Source of the DNA: Pseudomonas syringae
GTDB taxonomy: Bacteria; Pseudomonadota; Gammaproteobacteria; Pseudomonadales; Pseudomonadaceae
NCBI RefSeq assembly: GCF_023278085.1
Contig: NZ_CP066265.1
Location: forward strand, 2,944,501 to 3,008,500
Length of the DNA stretch: 64,000 nucleotides
Direction of reading: 5' to 3'
Of this stretch, positions 25,615 through 34,915 are shown in pieces. Position numbers and translations under genes: made by a program. How positions within the stretch are numbered: the first letter of the stretch is position 1; every line of letters begins with the position of its first letter. The notes under the pieces were generated by a model, which was not told the DNA's origin, ran no database searches, and saw nothing but the letters and a program-made list of their open reading frames with translations.

Positions 25615-28352
25615 TCTGCCGCCCACAGCCAACTGCACTCACCCGAAGGACACCTTCCTTGTCAGTCTTCAAGCACACACTGGGTTTGAGCCTGCTGACG
25701 TTCAGCGTCATGCAGGCCAATATGGCCCTCGCCGCAGTGACTCCGGCCACCGGCGACGCTGTCGAAGCGCGCGTCAGTTCGATCCTAGACAACATGAACC
25801 AGTCGGAAAAGATCAACTTCACCCGCGTGAATGACGGTCACATGATCCCGTCGCTGCTCAAATGGGGCATCAAAGGCACCGTGGCGTATGACTCGTCCAT
25901 GGGCGTTCACGTCAACAACGCCACCTTCGGCGCGCAGTACCCTTCACAGTCCGCACTGGCCGCGACCTGGAGCATCAACCGGGCGAAGGAATTCGGCCTG
26001 GCCATCGCCTACGAAACGCGGATTTCCGGCGGTCAGCAAATGCTCTCGCCTGGCGCCAACCTGTACCGCACCCCCTACAACGGGCGCTCGGCCGAGTACG
26101 TGAGTGGCGAAGACCCCTTCCTCGGTGCCGTACTGGCACCCGCCATCGTCAACGGCATTCAGGCGCAGGGGATCCAGGCCAGCGGCAAGCATTACCTGGC
26201 CAATGAACAGGAAGCCAATCGTCAGGCGGTCAACGTCAATGTCGACGAACGCACCCTGCGCGAACTGTACCTGCCGGGCTTCGAGTCGATGGTCAAGAAC
26301 GCCAACGTGGCGTCGATCATGTGCGGTTTCAACAAGGTCAACGGCGACTACGCGTGCGAAAACCATCACCTGATCACTGAAGTGCTCAAAGGCGAATGGG
26401 GCTATCAGGGCACGGTCATCAGCGACTTCAATGCCATCCACGATGCGTTCAAAGGCGCATGGGCCGGTACGGATATCGATATGCCGTCCGGCTTGCAGTT
26501 TACCGAAGCCAACCTGCTGCCTTACCTGTGGAGCGGCCAGCTCACCCAGAACGTGATTGACGACAAGGTCAAACGCAACCTGCGCGCTATTGTCAGCTAT
26601 GACTTTCAGGACAACCTGAACACCGCCAAAACGCTGGAGCACCCGGAATACGGCATGCGCGCGGCGCTGAATACTGCACGCGAGTCCATCGTGCTGCTGC
26701 GCAATGAAAATACCGCTGCGGGCAAACCCCTGCTGCCATTGGCCCGCTCGGCCAAGATCGCCGTCATCGGCGACTGGGCACGTCAGGCTCCGGGCTCGCC
26801 ATTCGGCACAGCCAACTCGCCGCCCAACAGCTACGTGACCGAGCTGAGTGGTCTGCAACAACTGGCGTCCAGCAGCACAGATGTGACCTATCTCCCGGAA
26901 ATGAGCCTGAACCCGGCCAGTTCCACCTGGTATCAGCCTGCAACAGGTGACAACGGCATCACCAATTCGGGCGTCAAGGCCGAGTACTTCTCCAACACCA
27001 GCCTGTCCGGCGATCCTGTGCTGACGCGGGTCGAGCCAGGCGTAAATCTGAACTGGACCACCGGCACCAACGTCACCGACGCTGGCAGCACCGCCGTCTC
27101 CGGCTTCAGCCCGTCGGCAGGCGCGTTCTCGGCGCGCTTTACCTCGACCATCAAGCCGACCGTCTCGGGCGCGCAGGTGTTCAAGGTTCGTGCAGACGGC
27201 CCTTACAAACTGTGGGTCAACGACGAGCTGGTGCTGCAAAGCGATGGCGTGCCGTACTCCGCTGACGTCGTGAACGCGATGGTCACTTCCGGGAAGACCG
27301 CTGCACTGACCGCTGGCAAGCAGTACACCGTGAAACTGGAATACAAGCGTGTGCAGGGCAATTTCATCCCGGCGCTGGGCGGTTTGACTGGCGTACAGAT
27401 GAGCTGGGCAGCGTTGCGTCCGCCCAAGGATCTGTCGAAGTACGATGCAGTCGTGGTCGCTGTCGGCAGCAACTATGAAAACGAAGGAGAAGGTTCGGAC
27501 CACGGTTTCGATCTGCCTGACCAACAGGCTGAACTGATCAGCTTCGTGACCAGAGCCAACCCCAACACGGTTGTGGTCATGCACGGTGGCGGCGTTGCCA
27601 ACATGCAGCCATGGGCCAACAAAGTGGGCGCTACGCTGCAAGCCTGGTTCCCGGGTCAGCAAGGCGGCCAGGCCCTGGCCGAGATTCTGTACGGCAAGGT
27701 CAACCCGTCGGGCAAGCTGCCGATCACCATCGACAAGGACATCGAAGACAACCCGAGCTACGCCTCGTATCCGGACCCGGCGGCCTATCGTGGCGACAAT
27801 GCGCTGACTGAAATGACCTACAGCGAAGGCCTGTACATGGGCTATCGCGGTTATGACAAGAAGCACGCCAAGCCGCTGTACCCGTTTGGCTACGGCCTGT
27901 CCTACACCACGTTCGGCTACAGCGATCTCAAGCTGTCGACCAACGTCCTGACGCCAGGCTCCACGATTGACGTCAAGTTCACCGTGACCAACACCGGCGA
28001 CAAGGCAGGTTTCGAGGTGGCGCAGCTCTACGTGCAGCCAGTGAAACCGGCAGTAGACCGTCCCGAGAAAGAGCTGAAGGGCTTTAGCAAGGTGTACTTG
28101 CAGCCTGGCGAGAGCAAGACGGTCAGCATCCCTGTCGACTCACGCTCACTGGCTTACTACGTCGACAAGACCGACAGCTGGGACGTCGATGCCGGCAAGT
28201 TCAAGATCCTGGTGGGCGCAGATTCGGAAAGCCTGACGCTTAACCGCACGCTGATCACCCTGTATCCGGAAAAACTGACCACCCGCGACAGCAACCCGCT
28301 GCCACTGCCACTGCGCAAGGCCGTGCAGGTCAGCGCCACACAAGCCTACTGA
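25611..28352 (+). CDS. Secreted GH3 beta-glucosidase with PA14 and fibronectin III-like domains
   Basis: A 913-residue glycoside hydrolase family 3 enzyme. A signal peptide ends near residue 42 (ALAAVTP). The N-terminal barrel has KH at 193-194 and the nucleophile aspartate D272 in TVISDFNAI. The C-terminal sandwich domain is interrupted by a PA14 insert (about residues 455-600, GVKAEYFSNTSLSGDPVLTR), which commonly binds sugar, and the chain ends in a fibronectin III-like domain (TVTNTGDKAGFEVAQLYVQP). It should release glucose from beta-glucosides in the periplasm or outside the cell. It is coupled to the small gene before it. Confidence 0.94.
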   Translation: MICRPQPTALTRRTPSLSVFKHTLGLSLLTFSVMQANMALAAVTPATGDAVEARVSSILDNMNQSEKINFTRVNDGHMIPSLLKWGIKGTVAYDSSMGVHVNNATFGAQYPSQSALAATWSINRAKEFGLAIAYETRISGGQQMLSPGANLYRTPYNGRSAEYVSGEDPFLGAVLAPAIVNGIQAQGIQASGKHYLANEQEANRQAVNVNVDERTLRELYLPGFESMVKNANVASIMCGFNKVNGDYACENHHLITEVLKGEWGYQGTVISDFNAIHDAFKGAWAGTDIDMPSGLQFTEANLLPYLWSGQLTQNVIDDKVKRNLRAIVSYDFQDNLNTAKTLEHPEYGMRAALNTARESIVLLRNENTAAGKPLLPLARSAKIAVIGDWARQAPGSPFGTANSPPNSYVTELSGLQQLASSSTDVTYLPEMSLNPASSTWYQPATGDNGITNSGVKAEYFSNTSLSGDPVLTRVEPGVNLNWTTGTNVTDAGSTAVSGFSPSAGAFSARFTSTIKPTVSGAQVFKVRADGPYKLWVNDELVLQSDGVPYSADVVNAMVTSGKTAALTAGKQYTVKLEYKRVQGNFIPALGGLTGVQMSWAALRPPKDLSKYDAVVVAVGSNYENEGEGSDHGFDLPDQQAELISFVTRANPNTVVVMHGGGVANMQPWANKVGATLQAWFPGQQGGQALAEILYGKVNPSGKLPITIDKDIEDNPSYASYPDPAAYRGDNALTEMTYSEGLYMGYRGYDKKHAKPLYPFGYGLSYTTFGYSDLKLSTNVLTPGSTIDVKFTVTNTGDKAGFEVAQLYVQPVKPAVDRPEKELKGFSKVYLQPGESKTVSIPVDSRSLAYYVDKTDSWDVDAGKFKILVGADSESLTLNRTLITLYPEKLTTRDSNPLPLPLRKAVQVSATQAY

Positions 28353-28368
28353 TACACCCCGTCAAGGC

Positions 28369-28998
28369 TCAGGGACGAGCCTTGATGTCCCTTCCCAGAC
28401 GTTGCACGTAGATATCGAATACGGCCATGACGTCCACCTCTTCCGGGCTTCTGAGCCACTGAATCTGCAAGCCGTCCATGACCGAGAAAATTTCCTGAGC
28501 CAGGGCTTTCACGTCGATGTCCGCGCGAACTTCCCCTGCCTCTATCAGTGCGTTCAAGTGGCCGCGTGCATGCTGATGGGTCAGGTGGAATCGTTCGTTA
28601 TGCCATGACCAGGCCGGATGCGAAGGCGACAGGCTCTCGGTGTTCATCAGCAGCGCCGCCTGGCACTCGGCAGCCTCCTCGATGCTGAAGCTCATGCTCA
28701 TTTTCAGGAATTTCTGAAATCCCTCGAGCGTCAGTTCAGTGGTCAGGTCCTGAAACCTCGACGTGACGCGCTGATCCCTGCGCTCCAGAAGCGCGTTGAG
28801 TAAGGCTTCCTTGTTGGGAAAGTGGTGCAGCAAACCTACCGTGGTGATGCCGGCAAGCACGGCCACCTCACGCATCGAAGCGCTGGAATAGCCGTCTCTG
28901 GCAAAAATGACCGTCGCTGCATCCAGCAAGGCTTGTTTGCGCATGTCCCCCTTGGGCGCCCGGCGACGCTTGGGGTGGTGTTGCTTCTTCGATGTCAT
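28369..28998 (-). CDS. TetR-family regulator
   Basis: A 209-residue regulator with a basic N-terminal tail (KKQHHPKRRRAPKGDMRKQ), a TetR helix-turn-helix (VFARDGYSSASMREVAVLAG region, residues about 20-70) and a helical ligand domain. It lies 44 bases downstream of a MATE efflux gene on the same strand, so the pair is probably one operon with autoregulation. ATG 28998 is chosen because the upstream extension has no family similarity. The ligand is unknown. Confidence 0.9.
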   Translation of the reverse strand: MTSKKQHHPKRRRAPKGDMRKQALLDAATVIFARDGYSSASMREVAVLAGITTVGLLHHFPNKEALLNALLERRDQRVTSRFQDLTTELTLEGFQKFLKMSMSFSIEEAAECQAALLMNTESLSPSHPAWSWHNERFHLTHQHARGHLNALIEAGEVRADIDVKALAQEIFSVMDGLQIQWLRSPEEVDVMAVFDIYVQRLGRDIKARP

Positions 28999-29042
28999 TC
29001 CCTGATTCGTCGACTGCCATAAAAACCTGATAACGCCTTGAT

Positions 29043-30404
29043 TCAATGTGCCCCGGCGCACTTGGCCCGGGCTCTGCTGGTGAAAAAGCGCTTCGCCGTC
29101 AGCGAAGCGGTGGTAATTGATATCAGCGCAATCACCGCGTTACCGGCCAGCATTCCGGGAAACGCCCCGCTGCTGCCAAACCAGTGAGTGCCTGCATAGA
29201 CGAAGGGCACTGTACCTGCTGTGGCCCTGAGCCAAGCGAAAACCGGCACCCACCATGATCTGTTCATGGTCATGAACACGGCGATGGCAACAAAATCCAG
29301 ACCGATAATCACCCATAGCCCGCCGCCGAAGTGGCAAAAGGCAAGGAACAATGTGCGGGCATCACCTTCAAGCTGATAGAGATCGGCGATCATTGCGCCG
29401 CACAGCACCAGTATCAACCACACCGTCAGACCGTAGCCAACCACCAGTCTGCGGGTGAAGACGATAGCTGCACTGACCCGGTCATCCCGCTGCGCGCCGA
29501 TATTTTGCCCCAACACTGGCGCCAGAGCACCGGGCAAGGCAAAAAACGCGCAATAGGAAAATTGCAGGACCCTGTCCAGCACCGTCATGGCAGCCAGAGC
29601 CGAGGTGCCGAAGGCCGACAACGAGGCCACAAGGTAAGCCAGCCCTATCGGAGTCGCCAGGTTGGCGGCCATCGCCGGAAGCGCAATCCTGAAGGTGCGA
29701 ACTGCGTGGAGGCGCAGCAGCTTGAGGTTGCGCGTCAGCACCAGCCCCACTCTCTTTCGCACCCAATACACGCCCAGCGACGCGGAAACGCAGGCGGACA
29801 GCGCGAAGGCGACGCCCGCGCCATTCAGGCCAAGGCCCAGCGCAAAGATGAAGAACGGGTCGGCAACCGCCAGCGTGGCGGCAGCTGACAGCACGACCCA
29901 CAGCGCCCGGCTGTTATCACCGGAGGTCCTGAGGATCTGGGCGGCCATCTGCATAACGGCCTGAATCGCCGTGAACGGCAGCGTCAGCCAGATGAAACTG
30001 CGCGCAGCTTCGTCAGTGGCGGCTTCGGCTCCCAGCCAGTGGGTGATCGGCCCGATCAACGCGATCTGCAGGCTCGCGGAAAGGGCGCAGACCGCAAACA
30101 CCATCAAGAGCAGGCTCGCGGTGAGCCTGGGGATGGACCCGGCGGCATGGTGGCCGATACGCTCTGACAGCACGGCGGTTGCGGCGATGATCAGGCCGGT
30201 GGCCAAAGCGCTGTTGAAGAACATCAGCACCTTGGCAATGCCGATGGCCGCCAGCAGCACGGGATCGTGGAGCATCGAGACGTAGACCAGTGTCAGGATG
30301 TCTACGAGGAACACGGCGAACAGGCTTACGGCACTGGTGCTGGCAGTCATCGCGATGTGACGTGCCACACTGCCCTGGGTAAATTTTGCGCTGGCTTCGG
30401 CCAT
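29043..30404 (-). CDS. MATE-family efflux transporter
   Basis: A 453-residue membrane protein with about twelve transmembrane segments arranged as two repeats, typical of multidrug and toxin extrusion antiporters (TQGSVARHIAMTASTSAVSL at the N-terminus; NIGAQRDDRVSAAIVFTRR in the second half). It would export organic cations with sodium or protons. A TetR gene follows on the same strand and probably controls it. An earlier ATG four codons upstream (30416) is also possible. Confidence 0.9.
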   Translation of the reverse strand: MAEASAKFTQGSVARHIAMTASTSAVSLFAVFLVDILTLVYVSMLHDPVLLAAIGIAKVLMFFNSALATGLIIAATAVLSERIGHHAAGSIPRLTASLLLMVFAVCALSASLQIALIGPITHWLGAEAATDEAARSFIWLTLPFTAIQAVMQMAAQILRTSGDNSRALWVVLSAAATLAVADPFFIFALGLGLNGAGVAFALSACVSASLGVYWVRKRVGLVLTRNLKLLRLHAVRTFRIALPAMAANLATPIGLAYLVASLSAFGTSALAAMTVLDRVLQFSYCAFFALPGALAPVLGQNIGAQRDDRVSAAIVFTRRLVVGYGLTVWLILVLCGAMIADLYQLEGDARTLFLAFCHFGGGLWVIIGLDFVAIAVFMTMNRSWWVPVFAWLRATAGTVPFVYAGTHWFGSSGAFPGMLAGNAVIALISITTASLTAKRFFTSRARAKCAGAH

Positions 30405-30562
30405 CAAGTTTCTCAAAAGGCCTGATGCGTCCGGACGCTGGGCTCAAGTCGTGATAATGGTTGTTTGGGCGCTCCATGCTCATTGATTACATACCGGTCT
30501 GCTTTGACACTCATGCCAATGCTCCGCGCTGGCACGAGCGTCCTTCATCATGCCCCGCTCGA

Positions 30563-30817
30563 CTATCGGGTCGCCGCCATCAGCCGGTTCACTTCGCTGC
30601 GGACCATGTTGGCGTATTCCGGCGGGCTCATGGTGTCCAGTTCGGACCTTACCCATTCGGACCACTTGCCCTTGCGTTTGGCGCGTTCGCCCATCAGGCG
30701 TGCAGCGTCAGCCTTGGCCTTGCCCAGATTGCTCTGCCAGAGGTCGAACAGACGGGATTTCTCGTCTTCAATGGCGGTACGCTCGGGAAGAGGCCGATTG
30801 GCCAGATTGAAACTCAT
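30563..30817 (-). CDS. Small hypothetical protein, highly charged
   Basis: An 84-residue soluble, charged protein (MSFNLANRPLPERTAIEDEK start; then DLWQSNLGKAKADAARLMG) that looks alpha-helical. I do not recognise a family. It has coding-like codon use and stands alone before the MATE gene with a 158-base gap. A start three codons upstream (30826) is also open. Probably a real conserved small gene of pseudomonads; function unknown. Confidence 0.65.
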   Translation of the reverse strand: MSFNLANRPLPERTAIEDEKSRLFDLWQSNLGKAKADAARLMGERAKRKGKWSEWVRSELDTMSPPEYANMVRSEVNRLMAATR

Positions 30818-30968
30818 GACAGTCACCTACGGCTAAAAACGGCTGCATCTTACACCGGGAATGGACTTCACTTGCAGAGTCTCACGTCGGGTCGTTCACA
30901 CAATTGCAACTTTTCCGGATGCGCCAGACTCCATTGATTACTGTGCAATCACTTGAAAGGAAAATCAC

Positions 30969-31286
30969 ATGGCTCGTAAGACTTCTGCCCAAAATGCTGC
31001 CGATCAAATCAAGGATCAGGCATTCAGCGAATTGCAGGCCCTCATCGAAGAATCCGACAAACTGCTCAAAGACAGCGCGGCACTGGTTGGCGAAGATGCA
31101 GAAAGCATTCGCGCGCAACTGAGTCTCAAGCTCAAGCAGGCGCTGGACTCGATGGCCAGCGTGCGTGATCGCACCAAGCCGGTTGTAGAAGCGACCGAAA
31201 CCTACATCGGCGGCCATCCTTGGCAGACTGTGGCAATTTCTGCAGGCTTTGGTCTGGTAGTGGGCTTGCTGCTGGGCCGTCGTTGA
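30969..31286 (+). CDS. DUF883/ElaB-YqjD family membrane-anchored protein
   Basis: A 105-residue protein with a long helical soluble part (residues 1-75, LQALIEESDKLLKDSAALVG) and a single C-terminal membrane segment ending in a GLVVGLLLGRR motif. This is the layout of ElaB/YqjD/DUF883 proteins, inner-membrane anchors that in Escherichia coli bind ribosomes in stationary phase. AGGAAA precedes ATG 30969. A strong GC hairpin follows the stop. Confidence 0.88.
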   Translation: MARKTSAQNAADQIKDQAFSELQALIEESDKLLKDSAALVGEDAESIRAQLSLKLKQALDSMASVRDRTKPVVEATETYIGGHPWQTVAISAGFGLVVGLLLGRR

Positions 31287-31308
31287 TCGACGTCCGGTAA
31301 CGGGCAAC

Positions 31309-31335
31309 GCGCGGGCCGTCCTGAACGGCCCGCGC
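31309..31335 (+). terminator. Hairpin after the DUF883 gene
   Basis: Perfect arms GCGCGGGCCGT (31309-31319) and ACGGCCCGCGC (31325-31335) with a five-base loop. There is no T run on the plus strand, so efficiency is uncertain, but position and stability suit a transcript end. Confidence 0.6.
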
Positions 31336-31405
31336 TGCTGTCTGGGAGGGTAATTTCGCTGTCTGCACGGCGGGTAATTCTGGCTCTAATGCTTGCCGCG
31401 GCAGC

Positions 31406-31756
31406 TTAACGGCTGTACTGCACCACCGAAGGTTCCGCAAAACGATGGGACTTGGTGACCTTGGCCTGCAACGCCACGCGTTGTTCTTCGGCCTGGGCCT
31501 GGCTCTCATAGGGGCCGATCAGCGTCTGTTGCTTACCGTTGATGTCGACAATGACCGGCGCATAGCTGCGTTCCAGCAGCCAGGCACTGGTATCACTCAC
31601 GGCCTCTCGCGAGTTCATCTGGATATACCACTGCGGCGTGGAGACCGGAGCATTCGCCGTTGCGTCCTGAACCTTGTCTCTGGCAGGCGTACCAGGGCTG
31701 CCTCCGTCACATCCGGCCAGCGCCAGCACCGCTATCATCATTACCGTCTTGCGCAC
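31406..31756 (-). CDS. Lipoprotein with SPOR-like domain
   Basis: A 116-residue lipoprotein: signal peptide with lipobox VLALAGC (cysteine near residue 16), a short linker, then a SPOR-like fold (WYIQMNSREAVSDTSAWLLE ... TLIGPYESQAQAEEQRVALQ). SPOR domains bind denuded peptidoglycan at division septa. It is convergent with the DUF883 gene and stands alone. The SPOR call rests on pattern and length. Confidence 0.75.
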   Translation of the reverse strand: MRKTVMMIAVLALAGCDGGSPGTPARDKVQDATANAPVSTPQWYIQMNSREAVSDTSAWLLERSYAPVIVDINGKQQTLIGPYESQAQAEEQRVALQAKVTKSHRFAEPSVVQYSR

Positions 31757-32024
31757 GTGAGTCTGCTCCTCGTCTGAAGTGGCGCGAGTCTAGCATTCCC
31801 GCCAGCCTCAATGAGCCACTGTGTCCCGGTGTCGCACACCGCTGTGTTTTCACGCAAAGGCCCGGCCGCGCTGGGCTTCGCGCGAATCACCGAAGCGATA
31901 TGCAGTAAAGATCGTGTAAACAGATATTTCTTTGCAGATTAAACGCAACCCGACGTGTCAAAGCTCCTGCGACCATGTTGATCGATGGCTTGCCGCCATC
32001 GGTGCATTAGTACAGGAGTTCATC

Positions 32025-33092
32025 ATGTGCGACCGAGACCCACTGCATTGTTTCATCCCGCCTTATATGCTGGAGCGTATGGCGCTTTCCCCCAAAACGC
32101 TGGTCAGCGCCAGAGCCATCGCCAACCTGACGAGCAGCTCGGCCTTCCTCGCCTCTCGCCTGTCCGCCAGAACCATGCCGTCCATGCACGCGATCAAGTC
32201 GCCTGAAGGCAGCAAACACCGCATGGTGTACGACGCCAAAGGCACTGACGACCTGCCCGGCACTCTCGCCCGTTCAGAGGGCCAGAAAGCCAGCGGGGAC
32301 AAGGCCATAGACGAGGCCTTCGACGGTTCGGGTGATGTCTATGACTTTTATGCCGAACTGTTCGAGCGTAACTCGCTGGATGACAATGGCATGTCGCTGG
32401 TCTCGACGGTGCATGTCACTGAAGTGGATTTTGAAGGCAATCATGTTCCCCTGAGCAATGCCTACTGGAACGGCAGCCAGATGGCCTATGGCGACGGTGA
32501 CGATCTGGTGTTCAAGCGCTTCACCGGCAGCCTTGAAGTCATTGGCCATGAGTTGACCCACGGGGTGCAGAGCTTCACGTCGAATCTGGAGTATCGCGGT
32601 CAGTCCGGCGCCCTCAACGAACATTTCGCCGATGTGTTCGGCACGCTGGTACGCCAGTGGAAGGAAGGCACCAGTGCCGCCGAGGCGGACTGGGTGGTGG
32701 GCAAGGAATTGCTGGTGCCCGCGCCGACGCGTCGGGGCATTCGCGACATGGAAAACCCCGGTACGGCGTATAACGACGACCCGGACCTGGGCGATGATCC
32801 GCAGCCTGCGACCATGGCCGACCTGTATAAAGGTGCCAAGGATCGCGGCGGCGTGCACATCAACTCCGGCATCCCCAACCGGGCCTTCGTGCTGGTCGCC
32901 AAGGCGCTCGGCGGAAATGCCTGGGAAGTTGCAGGCAGAATCTGGTATGAAACGATGCTGGCGTTGAAACCGGACAGTCAGTTCGTCGATTGCGCCAAAA
33001 CCAGCATAAAAATTGCCGGAGACTCACGGTTTGGTGCAAAAGCCAAAAAAGCCGTACAGGCGGCCTGGAAAGAGGTCGGGGTCAAGGTATAA
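32025..33092 (+). CDS. M4 zinc metalloprotease of the protealysin type
   Basis: A 355-residue thermolysin-family protease without a signal peptide. The N-terminus carries the short protealysin-type propeptide motif (HCFIPPYMLERMA, residues 8-20). Zinc ligands are H175 and H179 in HELTH and E199 in NEHFAD; the catalytic histidine is H278 in GGVHINSGIPN. AGGAG lies just before ATG 32025. The next gene encodes an emfourin-like inhibitor 32 bases downstream, matching known protealysin-inhibitor operons, where the protease is held inactive in the cytoplasm. Such enzymes have been linked to actin cleavage and host entry in Serratia; a role here is inference. Confidence 0.93.
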   Translation: MCDRDPLHCFIPPYMLERMALSPKTLVSARAIANLTSSSAFLASRLSARTMPSMHAIKSPEGSKHRMVYDAKGTDDLPGTLARSEGQKASGDKAIDEAFDGSGDVYDFYAELFERNSLDDNGMSLVSTVHVTEVDFEGNHVPLSNAYWNGSQMAYGDGDDLVFKRFTGSLEVIGHELTHGVQSFTSNLEYRGQSGALNEHFADVFGTLVRQWKEGTSAAEADWVVGKELLVPAPTRRGIRDMENPGTAYNDDPDLGDDPQPATMADLYKGAKDRGGVHINSGIPNRAFVLVAKALGGNAWEVAGRIWYETMLALKPDSQFVDCAKTSIKIAGDSRFGAKAKKAVQAAWKEVGVKV

Positions 33093-33124
33093 GGCTCAAG
33101 GTCTAATCCGAAAAGGTGCTTGAA

Positions 33125-33424
33125 ATGAAGGTCTGTCTAGTGCAATCAGGCGGTTTTGCAGGCGCGGTCAAGCGCTGTGACCTTGACACCGAGACGCTGG
33201 ATCAGCCAGAAGCGGAGCAGTTGCAGCAGCTGGTAAGTGACAGTGGCCTGGATCAGTCGAGCAGCGCCTTCAACGACGAGGCACGGGATCTCAATCAGTA
33301 CGAGATCACCATCGAGGACAAGTCCAGGGCCATTTGCCTGACCTTTGACGAACACAATGTTCCGGCGTCGGCCCGCCAGTTGCTGGGGTATCTCAAACAG
33401 CGCGTCAAACCCGGCAAGCCCTGA
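33125..33424 (+). CDS. Emfourin-like protealysin inhibitor
   Basis: A 99-residue soluble protein beginning MKVCLVQSGGFAG and ending in a helical segment (PASARQLLGYLKQRV). The SGGFAG opening, size, and position directly after an M4 protealysin-type protease fit emfourin, a slow tight-binding inhibitor of that enzyme class. AAGGTG precedes ATG 33125. It probably protects the cell from its own intracellular protease. A perfect hairpin 19 bases after the stop ends the operon. Confidence 0.82.
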   Translation: MKVCLVQSGGFAGAVKRCDLDTETLDQPEAEQLQQLVSDSGLDQSSSAFNDEARDLNQYEITIEDKSRAICLTFDEHNVPASARQLLGYLKQRVKPGKP

Positions 33425-33442
33425 GACAGACCTGAGCGCGCC

Positions 33443-33473
33443 AATGCCCTGCAACCATCGATTGCAGGGCATT
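33443..33473 (+). terminator. Hairpin ending the protease/emfourin operon
   Basis: Perfect 12-base arms AATGCCCTGCAA (33443-33454) and TTGCAGGGCATT (33462-33473) with a seven-base loop. It is followed by GATCACAC rather than a T run. Confidence 0.65.
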
Positions 33474-33665
33474 GATCACACGCTGGTTCGCCACCCTTCT
33501 GCGCTCATGAAATAATGGCGCTGTGACATCTGAACGACCCCTTAACGCCGCGGTCAATGTTTTGTATCGTCACATGGTGGTGGGCGGTACAAAAAAATCG
33601 CTACGCAATGCCATTAACGAGGTATCTTTTCGTGCTTCGAATTATCACCCCTTACCTCTGCATCA

Positions 33666-34304
33666 ATGGCGTCGATGAGCACTGAGCATCCTACTGAACA
33701 TTCGTCCGGCCTGATCATCTGCGAACATTGCGATTCGCTCTATGAAGCCCAGCCGTTAAAACCGGGTGAGGCGGCGTTCTGCCTGCGTTGCGACGCATTG
33801 CTCGGTCGCGGCCACCGGATGAATATCGAACAGTTGCTGGCCCTGACCATTGCGGCGGCCATGTTTTTTCTGTTCGCCAACTTCTTCCCGGTGATCAGCA
33901 TCAGCATGAAAGGGCTGACCAACGAGGTCACGCTCTGGCAATCCGTTGAAGCGCTTGCCCAAGGGCGGATCACAATCATTGCGCTGGTAGCCGGTCTGTC
34001 GATCATTTTCGCGCCGCTGCTGCAGATCACGCTGCTGTTCTGGGTGCTGGTGCATGCCCACAGAGGCATCATCGCCCCCGGCTTCAAAACCTGCATGCGC
34101 GCGCTGGAGCACTTGCGCCCGTGGAGCATGCTCGAAGTGTGCATGCTCGGCGTACTGGTGGCGATCATCAAGTTATCCGGGATGCTCGACGTGCATCCCG
34201 GCGTAGGCCTTTGGGCCATGGCCATGCTCATGGTGCTGATTCTGCTGATCGCCAACAAGGACATCCGCCGCTTGTGGGATGAACTGGGAGTGCCAGCGCA
34301 ATGA
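33666..34304 (+). CDS. pqiA: PqiA-family inner-membrane protein, first copy
   Basis: A 212-residue PqiA-domain membrane protein. A rubredoxin-like zinc ribbon (CEHCDSLYEAQ ... CLRCDALLG) precedes about four membrane segments. Two such half-length proteins in tandem replace the single two-domain PqiA of Escherichia coli. Together with PqiB and PqiC they form an MCE system thought to move phospholipids between inner and outer membranes. The next gene begins inside its stop codon (ATGA). ATG 33675 is an alternative start. Confidence 0.9.
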   Translation: MASMSTEHPTEHSSGLIICEHCDSLYEAQPLKPGEAAFCLRCDALLGRGHRMNIEQLLALTIAAAMFFLFANFFPVISISMKGLTNEVTLWQSVEALAQGRITIIALVAGLSIIFAPLLQITLLFWVLVHAHRGIIAPGFKTCMRALEHLRPWSMLEVCMLGVLVAIIKLSGMLDVHPGVGLWAMAMLMVLILLIANKDIRRLWDELGVPAQ

Positions 34305-34915
34305 ATGGCATCCCCTTCGCCCATGAACACAAGCTTTGCCTGTGCCACACCTGTGGGTATGCCTGCCAGGAAGACACGCACCGCTGCCCACGCTGTGACT
34401 CACCCGTGCATCGACGCAAGCCCGACAGCCTCAGCCGCACCTGGGCGTTCCTGATTGCCGCGCTGATTTTCTACATTCCGGCCAACCTGCTGCCGGTGAT
34501 GTACACCAACCTGCTGGGCAACCGCAGCGAAAGCACCATCATGAGCGGCGTCATCGAGTTTTTCGAAAGCGGCTCGTGGGACATTGCCGTGCTGATTTTC
34601 GTTGCCAGCGTGCTGGTGCCCTGTATCAAATTTCTGGTGCTCGGCATGCTGCTGATCACGTGCCAGCGGCGCAGCACCTGGGCGATGCGCGAACGGGCCC
34701 GCCTGTACCGCTTTATCGAACTGATCGGTTACTGGTCGATGCTCGATGTGCTGGTCGTGGCGCTCGTGGCGTCTCTAGTGCAGTTTCGTGAGCTCAGCAC
34801 CATCGAGCCGCGTATCGGTATCCTGTTTTTTGGCTTGGTAGTGGTGATGACGATGTTCGCCGCCATGAGTTTTGATCCCCGACTTATCTGGGACGCAGAG
34901 GTTGAAGATGTCTGA
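34301..34915 (+). CDS. pqiA: PqiA-family inner-membrane protein, second copy
   Basis: A 204-residue second PqiA-domain protein with its own zinc ribbon (CHTCGYACQED ... CPRCDSPVH) and about four membrane segments including SLSRTWAFLIAALIFYIPAN. It overlaps the previous gene by four bases and the pqiB start by eight bases, so the operon is tightly coupled. It would pair with the first copy to form the membrane part of the PqiABC lipid transport machine. Confidence 0.9.
   Translation: MNGIPFAHEHKLCLCHTCGYACQEDTHRCPRCDSPVHRRKPDSLSRTWAFLIAALIFYIPANLLPVMYTNLLGNRSESTIMSGVIEFFESGSWDIAVLIFVASVLVPCIKFLVLGMLLITCQRRSTWAMRERARLYRFIELIGYWSMLDVLVVALVASLVQFRELSTIEPRIGILFFGLVVVMTMFAAMSFDPRLIWDAEVEDV

Noticed and set aside
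25944-27866. 640-codon open frame antisense to the GH3 gene
   Set aside because: Long only because the GC-rich GH3 gene lacks stop codons in this antisense frame; no signal peptide, family or ribosome site.
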